64,000 nucleotides of DNA, from positions 1-64,000 of the forward strand of contig NZ_MUJY01000051.1 in the NCBI RefSeq assembly GCF_002286785.1, in the 5' to 3' direction. This stretch comes from Pseudomonas sp. PIC25. GTDB lineage: Bacteria; Pseudomonadota; Gammaproteobacteria; Pseudomonadales; Pseudomonadaceae. The position numbers were made by a program, and so were the translations under genes. Positions within the stretch are counted from its first letter, which is position 1. Each line of letters starts with the position of its first letter. This document shows positions 59,570 through 64,000 of the stretch, piece after piece. Under the pieces are notes generated by a model, which ran no database searches, was not told the origin of the DNA, and was given only the letters and a program-made list of their open reading frames with translations.

Positions 59570-59591
59570 AACTGAACAGGTGGATCGACCC

Positions 59592-59972
59592 ATGAATGCA
59601 ATGGCAGCCCTCAGGCAATACCAGACGGTGAATACCCAGGTCCAGGTGTTGGATGCCAGCCCGCATCGCCTCATCCAGATGCTCTTCGAAGGCGGCCTTG
59701 CCCGCCTGGCGCAAGCCAAGGGGGCTCTGGAGCGCGGGCAGACCTCGCTCAAGGGCGAACTGCTCGGCAAGGCCATCGCCATCATCGGCGGCCTGCGGGA
59801 AGGTCTGGATCACCAGAAGGGCGGCGAGATCGCGGCCAATCTGGACAGCCTTTACGAATACATGGTCTCCCGACTGGTCGAGGCCAACGTGAACAACGAC
59901 GTGGCGCTGGTCGACGAAGTGGCGGGCCTGCTGCGGGAAGTCAAGACGGGCTGGGACGGCATTGCGCCCTGA
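59592..59972 (+). CDS. fliS: Flagellin export chaperone FliS, canonical copy
   Basis: 126 aa from the ATG at 59592. Canonical FliS sequence: QYQTVNTQVQVLDASPHRLIQMLFEGGLARLAQAKGALE and LDSLYEYMVSRLVEANVNND. Binds the C-terminal D0 helix of flagellin in the cytosol. Start could be Met at 59580 (four residues earlier), less supported. Confidence 0.93.
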   Translation: MNAMAALRQYQTVNTQVQVLDASPHRLIQMLFEGGLARLAQAKGALERGQTSLKGELLGKAIAIIGGLREGLDHQKGGEIAANLDSLYEYMVSRLVEANVNNDVALVDEVAGLLREVKTGWDGIAP

Positions 59973-60000
59973 GTACCGGATCGACGACGAGGAGAACACC

Positions 60001-60297
60001 ATGAATCCAGCTTTTCAGCGCCTCGAAACAACCGGTTCGGCTCTGCGCGACGCGCTGTCGCGGCAGGACTGGACAGCCATCGGCGAACTCGATCAGCAGT
60101 GCCGCCTGGCCGTGGAAGAGGCGATGGACGCCGAAACCAGCGACGAGAATCTGTTGCGCAGCCGCATGCAGGAGTTGCTGTCGCTCTACCGTGAACTGAT
60201 CGCCGTATGCAGTCGCGAGCAGCAGCGTCTGGCCGGCGAGCTGATCCAGCTCAACCAGTCGGCCCAGCGCGCCAAGGTCTACCAACTCTTCGGTTGA
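60001..60297 (+). CDS. FliT-like flagellar export chaperone (FleP position)
   Basis: 98 aa from the ATG at 60001, after GAGGAG. Short helical protein with LLRSRMQELLSLYRELIAVCSREQQRLAGELIQLNQSAQRAKVYQLFG, FliT-like. In P. aeruginosa this position holds fliT/fleP, which binds FliD and may repress FliA-dependent gene expression. Ends the fliD-fliS-fliS-fliT unit. Confidence 0.87.
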   Translation: MNPAFQRLETTGSALRDALSRQDWTAIGELDQQCRLAVEEAMDAETSDENLLRSRMQELLSLYRELIAVCSREQQRLAGELIQLNQSAQRAKVYQLFG

Positions 60298-60346
60298 CCC
60301 TCCCCCAGAGCCCATCGGCTCCCTCTTCGTGTCTCATGCCTCATGA

Positions 60347-60372
60347 ATTGCACCCCAGCCAGGGGGTGCAAT
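60347..60372. terminator. Hairpin after fliT
   Basis: ATTGCACCCC...GGGGTGCAAT stem of about 10 bp with a short loop, 50 bp downstream of the fliT stop. No clear U-run in either direction, so termination strength is uncertain. Confidence 0.5.
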
Positions 60373-60406
60373 CCGGCAGAAAAACCATTAATTTCACGCC
60401 ATAAAA

Positions 60407-60435
60407 TTGACACGCTTCAAATTTTTGACTTAAAT
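60407..60435 (+). promoter_or_regulatory. Sigma-70-type promoter of fleQ
   Basis: TTGACA (60407-60412) then 17 bp then TTAAAT (60430-60435), in an AT-rich stretch about 83 bp upstream of the fleQ ATG. FleQ is transcribed by sigma-70 and repressed by Vfr in P. aeruginosa; no clear Vfr site was assigned. Confidence 0.6.
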
Positions 60436-60517
60436 TAGTGGCTAAATGATGGCGCTTTCGTGCTTTTGACGCGAGTGTAGTCACCCCTCTGCCTCCTCCG
60501 GAAAAAGAACCTGACAG

Positions 60518-61993
60518 ATGTGGCGTGAAACCCGAATCCTGCTGGTCGACGATAACAACGAGCGCCGCCGCGATCTGGCGGTCATCCTGAACTTCCTGGG
60601 CGAGGAGCATCTGGCCTGCGGCAGCGCCGACTGGCGGGCTGCGGTCGAATCGCTGGATGCCAGCCGCGACGTGCTGAGCGTCCTGCTCGGTTCTGTCGAG
60701 TCGAAGGGAGGTGCGCTGGAGCTGATCAAACAACTGGGCAGCTGGGACGAATACCTGCCACTGGTGCTGATCGGCGAATCGGCGTCGCCGGAGTGGCCGG
60801 AAGACGTGCGCCGTCGCGTACTCGCCAGCCTGGAAATGCCACCCAGCTACAACAAGCTGCTCGATTCCCTGCACCGGGCCCAGGTTTACCGCGAGATGTA
60901 CGACCAAGCCCGCGAACGCGGCCGTCAACGCGAACCGAACCTGTTCCGCAGCCTGGTGGGTACCAGCCGCGCTATCCAACACGTGCGGCAGATGATGCAG
61001 CAGGTCGCCGATACCGAGGCCAGCGTGCTGATCCTCGGTGAGTCCGGGACCGGCAAGGAAGTGGTGGCGCGCAACCTGCATTACCACTCCAAGCGCCGCG
61101 AGGCGCCCTTCGTGCCGGTGAACTGCGGTGCGATTCCGGCCGAGTTGCTGGAAAGCGAACTGTTCGGCCACGAGAAGGGCGCCTTTACCGGTGCTATCAC
61201 CAGTCGCGCCGGGCGTTTCGAACTGGCCAACGGCGGTACGCTGTTCCTCGACGAGATCGGCGATATGCCGTTGCCGATGCAGGTGAAGCTGCTGCGCGTG
61301 CTGCAGGAGCGGACCTTCGAACGGGTCGGCAGCAACAAGACGCAGACGGTGGACGTGCGCATCATCGCGGCCACCCACAAGAACCTGGAGAAGATGATCG
61401 AGCAGGGGACCTTCCGCGAAGACCTCTACTACCGTCTCAATGTCTTCCCCATCGAGATGGCGCCGTTGCGCGAGCGGGTGGAGGATATCCCCCTGCTGAT
61501 GAACGAGCTGATCTCGCGCATGGAGCATGAGAAGCGTGGCTCCATCCGCTTCAACTCGGCCGCCATCATGTCGCTCTGCCGTCACGACTGGCCGGGCAAC
61601 GTGCGTGAGCTGGCGAACCTGGTGGAGCGCATGGCGATCATGCATCCCTACGGGGTGATCGGCGTGTCCGAGCTGCCGAAGAAATTCCGTCACGTGGATG
61701 ACGAGGACGAACAATTGGCGGCCAGCCTCCGTGAGGAGCTGGAAGAGCGTGCGGCGATCAACGCCGGCCTGCCGGGCATGTCGTCGCCGGCGATGCTGCC
61801 GCCCGAGGGACTGGACCTCAAGGATTACCTCGGCAACCTGGAACAGGGGCTGATCCAGCAGGCCTTGGACGATGCCGGCGGCATCGTCGCCCGTGCCGCC
61901 GAACGCTTGCGCATCCGTCGCACCACCCTGGTGGAAAAGATGCGCAAGTACGGCATGAGCCGTCGCGACGACGATGATCAGCCGGAGGATTGA
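60518..61993 (+). CDS. fleQ: Master flagellar regulator FleQ (sigma-54 enhancer-binding, c-di-GMP responsive)
   Basis: 491 aa, nearly identical in motifs to P. aeruginosa FleQ. Receiver-like N-domain (1-130) lacks the usual phospho-acceptor arrangement and ends [26 protein letters not shown]+ domain has GESGTGKE (about 172-179), [15 protein letters not shown] (RpoN contact) and the Walker B/sensor region. C-terminal Fis-type HTH ([22 protein letters not shown]). Activates class II flagellar genes with RpoN and represses or activates EPS genes depending on c-di-GMP. Confidence 0.97.
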   Translation: MWRETRILLVDDNNERRRDLAVILNFLGEEHLACGSADWRAAVESLDASRDVLSVLLGSVESKGGALELIKQLGSWDEYLPLVLIGESASPEWPEDVRRRVLASLEMPPSYNKLLDSLHRAQVYREMYDQARERGRQREPNLFRSLVGTSRAIQHVRQMMQQVADTEASVLILGESGTGKEVVARNLHYHSKRREAPFVPVNCGAIPAELLESELFGHEKGAFTGAITSRAGRFELANGGTLFLDEIGDMPLPMQVKLLRVLQERTFERVGSNKTQTVDVRIIAATHKNLEKMIEQGTFREDLYYRLNVFPIEMAPLRERVEDIPLLMNELISRMEHEKRGSIRFNSAAIMSLCRHDWPGNVRELANLVERMAIMHPYGVIGVSELPKKFRHVDDEDEQLAASLREELEERAAINAGLPGMSSPAMLPPEGLDLKDYLGNLEQGLIQQALDDAGGIVARAAERLRIRRTTLVEKMRKYGMSRRDDDDQPED

Positions 61994-62046
61994 CGCGTAT
62001 TTCCGGCGCGTATGTGTAAGTCTTTGAAAATAAAGCGCTAATTTTT

Positions 62047-62062
62047 AGGCACGGGTATTGCT
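62047..62062 (+). promoter_or_regulatory. Sigma-54 promoter of fleSR
   Basis: AGGCACG-N4-TTGCT with GG and GC exactly 10 bp apart, matching the RpoN consensus YTGGCACG-N4-TTGCW at all key positions. About 54 bp upstream of the fleS ATG. fleSR is FleQ/RpoN-dependent in P. aeruginosa. Confidence 0.9.
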
Positions 62063-62115
62063 AAGTCTCTTTCGACCTGACCGTCCACTGACGGTCCGAC
62101 GTGCGAGAGAGACTC

Positions 62116-63330
62116 ATGAACCCAGCCGCCCGCCCGCAAAACCCCGCCGCAACGGAACAGGCCATCGCCCTTGAGGATGCTGGCCGTGCCGGCTTGGAAC
62201 AGACCCTGGCGCTGTTCAATCAGATGTCTTCCCAGCTCAACGAGTCCTACGGTTTGCTGGAGGCGCGCGTCAATGAATTGAAGGGGCAACTGGCATTGGT
62301 CAGTGCCCAGCGCATGCAGGAACTGGCGGAAAAAGAACGCCTGGCCATGCGTCTGCAAAGTCTGCTCGATCTGCTGCCCGGCGGGGTCATCGTGATCGAC
62401 GGCCAGGGCGTGGTCCGCGAGGCCAACCCGGTGGCGCGCAATCTGCTCGGCCAGCCCCTGGTGGGCCTGCTCTGGCGCCACGTCATCGCCCGCTGCTTCG
62501 CTCCACGCAAGGACGATGGCCATGAGATTTCCCTGAAGGACGGGCGCCGTCTGTCCATCGCCACCCGCTCGCTGCAGGGCGAGCCGGGGCAATTGGTGCT
62601 GCTCACCGACCTGACGGAAACCCGTCGTCTGCAGGACCAACTGGCCCGCCACGAGCGCCTGTCCTCCCTGGGACGCATGGTGGCATCCCTGGCTCATCAG
62701 ATTCGCACACCGCTGACCGCTGCCCTGCTGTATGCCAGCCACTTGGCCGAGCAGGTGTTGCCGACCGAACAGCAGCAGCGTTTCGCCGGACGCCTGAAGG
62801 AGCGTCTGCACGAGCTGGAGCATCAGGTGCGCGACATGCTGATCTTCGCCCGCGGCGACCTGCCGCTGCCGGATCGCCTGGCGCCTACCGAGCTGTTCGC
62901 GGCGCTGCGTTCCGCCGCGGAGTCTCACGTGCAGGGCATGCAGGTTCGCTGGCAATGCGACGCCCGCGAGGGCGAGCTGCTGTGCAACCGCGACACCCTG
63001 GTCGGCACCGTGGTCAATCTGATCGAAAACGCTATCCAGGCCGGTGGCAGCGACACCGGTTTGAAGGTCCACCTCTACGCCCGGGGCGACACCCTGCGCC
63101 TGTGCGTCAGCGACAACGGTCCCGGCATCGACGCCGCAACCCTGGCGCGCCTGGGCGAACCCTTCTTCACCACCAAGACCACCGGCACCGGCCTCGGCCT
63201 GGCGGTGGTCAAGGCCGTGGCCCGTGCCCACCAGGGCGAGCTGCGCCTGCTTTCGCGCGTCGGTCGCGGGACCTGCGCCATCCTTCAGTTGCCGCTGATT
63301 CCGGCGGCCCAACCGGTCAATCGGGAGTGA
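62116..63330 (+). CDS. fleS: Flagellar sensor histidine kinase FleS
   Basis: 404 aa, cytosolic. N-terminal coiled-coil/PAS region (about 20-175: [25 protein letters not shown]), HisKA with the phospho-His in [19 protein letters not shown] (about His194), and HATPase_c with [17 protein letters not shown] and [18 protein letters not shown]. No transmembrane segment. Phosphorylates FleR. Met at 62116 chosen; a Met five residues upstream is possible. Confidence 0.95.
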   Translation: MNPAARPQNPAATEQAIALEDAGRAGLEQTLALFNQMSSQLNESYGLLEARVNELKGQLALVSAQRMQELAEKERLAMRLQSLLDLLPGGVIVIDGQGVVREANPVARNLLGQPLVGLLWRHVIARCFAPRKDDGHEISLKDGRRLSIATRSLQGEPGQLVLLTDLTETRRLQDQLARHERLSSLGRMVASLAHQIRTPLTAALLYASHLAEQVLPTEQQQRFAGRLKERLHELEHQVRDMLIFARGDLPLPDRLAPTELFAALRSAAESHVQGMQVRWQCDAREGELLCNRDTLVGTVVNLIENAIQAGGSDTGLKVHLYARGDTLRLCVSDNGPGIDAATLARLGEPFFTTKTTGTGLGLAVVKAVARAHQGELRLLSRVGRGTCAILQLPLIPAAQPVNRE

Positions 63331-63338
63331 TCTTGCCC

Positions 63339-64000
63339 ATGACAGCCAAAGTCCTGCTGGTCGAAGACGACCGTGCCCTGCGCGAAGCGCTGGGCGATAC
63401 CCTGTCGCTCGGCGGACACGCGTTCCGCGCCGTCGAAAGCGCCGAAGAGGCGCTGGCGGTGCTGGCCCAAGAGCCGTTCGGCCTGGTGGTCAGCGACGTG
63501 AACATGCCGGGCATGGATGGCCATCAGTTGCTGGCGCTGATCCGCAACCGCTATCCGCAGTTGCCTGTGCTGCTGATGACCGCCTTCGGCGCCGTCGAGC
63601 GCGCGGTGGAAGCGATGCGCCAGGGGGCGGCGGATTACCTGGTCAAGCCGTTCGAGCCGAAGACCCTGCTCGAACTGGTCGCTCGCCATGCCTTGGGGCG
63701 CCTCGGTGCGTCCGAGAGCGAAGGGCCGGTGGCCGTCGAACCGGCCAGTCAACATTTGCTGCAACTGGCCGCGCGGGTGGCGCGCAGCGACTCCACCGTG
63801 CTGATCTCGGGCGAGTCCGGCACCGGTAAGGAAGTGCTGGCACGCTACATCCACCAGCAGTCCCCGCGTGCCGGCAAACCGTTCATCGCGATCAACTGCG
63901 CGGCGATCCCGGACAACATGCTGGAGGCCACGCTGTTCGGTCACGAAAAGGGCGCCTTCACCGGTGCTATCGCCGCCCAGCCGGGCAAGTTCGAGCTGGC
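63339..64000 (+). CDS. fleR: Sigma-54-dependent response regulator FleR (5' part, truncated by window end)
   Basis: First 220 codons are present. Receiver domain with VEDDRALR and phospho-acceptor [10 protein letters not shown] (about Asp52), LLMTAFG and LVKPF (Lys about 103). Linker, then AAA+ start with GESGTGKE (about 157) and [13 protein letters not shown]. Activates class III flagellar genes (basal body completion, hook, flgM) with RpoN. Begins 8 bp after fleS. Runs off the window. Confidence 0.96.
   Translation, partial: MTAKVLLVEDDRALREALGDTLSLGGHAFRAVESAEEALAVLAQEPFGLVVSDVNMPGMDGHQLLALIRNRYPQLPVLLMTAFGAVERAVEAMRQGAADYLVKPFEPKTLLELVARHALGRLGASESEGPVAVEPASQHLLQLAARVARSDSTVLISGESGTGKEVLARYIHQQSPRAGKPFIAINCAAIPDNMLEATLFGHEKGAFTGAIAAQPGKFEL

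Noticed and set aside
1-64000. tRNA, rRNA, riboswitch or integrase/attachment site
   Set aside because: Scanned by eye for cloverleaf tails, moco or other riboswitch cores and tyrosine recombinase motifs; none convincing. A covariance-model search would be decisive.

Overview
The window is a high-GC gammaproteobacterial chromosome segment. It comes from a Pseudomonas, most likely the P. aeruginosa group (P. citronellolis/P. nitroreducens-like). The evidence is the flagellar order fliC-flaG-fliD-fliS-fliS-fliT-fleQ-fleS-fleR with near-identical FleQ motifs, a fumarase/diguanylate cyclase/ferredoxin reductase/enoyl-CoA hydratase block, an acpH-arsR-xenB block, and Pseudomonas-type REP repeats built on 'gcgaattcattcgc' or 'gcgagc..gctcgc'. 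No tRNA, rRNA, CRISPR array, integrase or intact insertion sequence was seen.

Layout. 1-6.5 kb: yaaA, a DmeF-type metal exporter with a 12-fold Asp-His repeat, a PIN-PhoH ATPase, moaCDE and an amino-acid-binding protein. 6.5-13 kb: two small or coiled-coil unknowns, xenB with an ArsR regulator, acpH, and the ornithine-lipid pair olsB-olsA behind a Pho-box-like set of 11-bp-spaced repeats, facing a degenerate acyl-CoA-dehydrogenase-like gene. 13-22 kb: a metallo-beta-lactamase-fold protein, a serine hydrolase, two tandem YceI proteins, a phospholipase-D/cardiolipin synthase, a lipoprotein behind a 170-bp palindromic element, DJ-1, GNAT and nitrilase genes. 22-28 kb: a TipA-type MerR regulator, class I fumarase, a SadC-like diguanylate cyclase, ferredoxin reductase and enoyl-CoA hydratase. 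28.5-30.9 kb: an AT-rich foreign patch carrying a GH43 arabinanase with a ricin-type lectin domain. 31-44.8 kb: a MASE2 diguanylate cyclase, AraC, small oxidoreductase and DUF genes, a secreted protein joining a CxxCH site to an MVL-type mannan lectin, mnmC, pap, a thiolase and a DMT exporter.

44.9-55.5 kb is the most unusual part. It is an accessory block entirely on the minus strand. A Crp/Fnr regulator and an ECF-like sigma factor lie upstream of RebB (R-body structural protein), a second longer RebB-domain protein, a 729-aa adenosine-deaminase-family protein and three small unknown proteins. Upstream of these lie two metzincin proteases, one with a ricin lectin domain and a separately encoded, membrane-anchored partner resembling a detached propeptide or secretion chaperone. 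I read this as an R-body locus with an attached nucleoside-deaminase-like enzyme, possibly a toxin-delivery or defence/antagonism system.

55.8-64 kb: late flagellar genes with clear sigma-28 promoters (two before fliC, one inside the fliS pair), a textbook sigma-54 promoter before fleSR, and fleR running off the window end.
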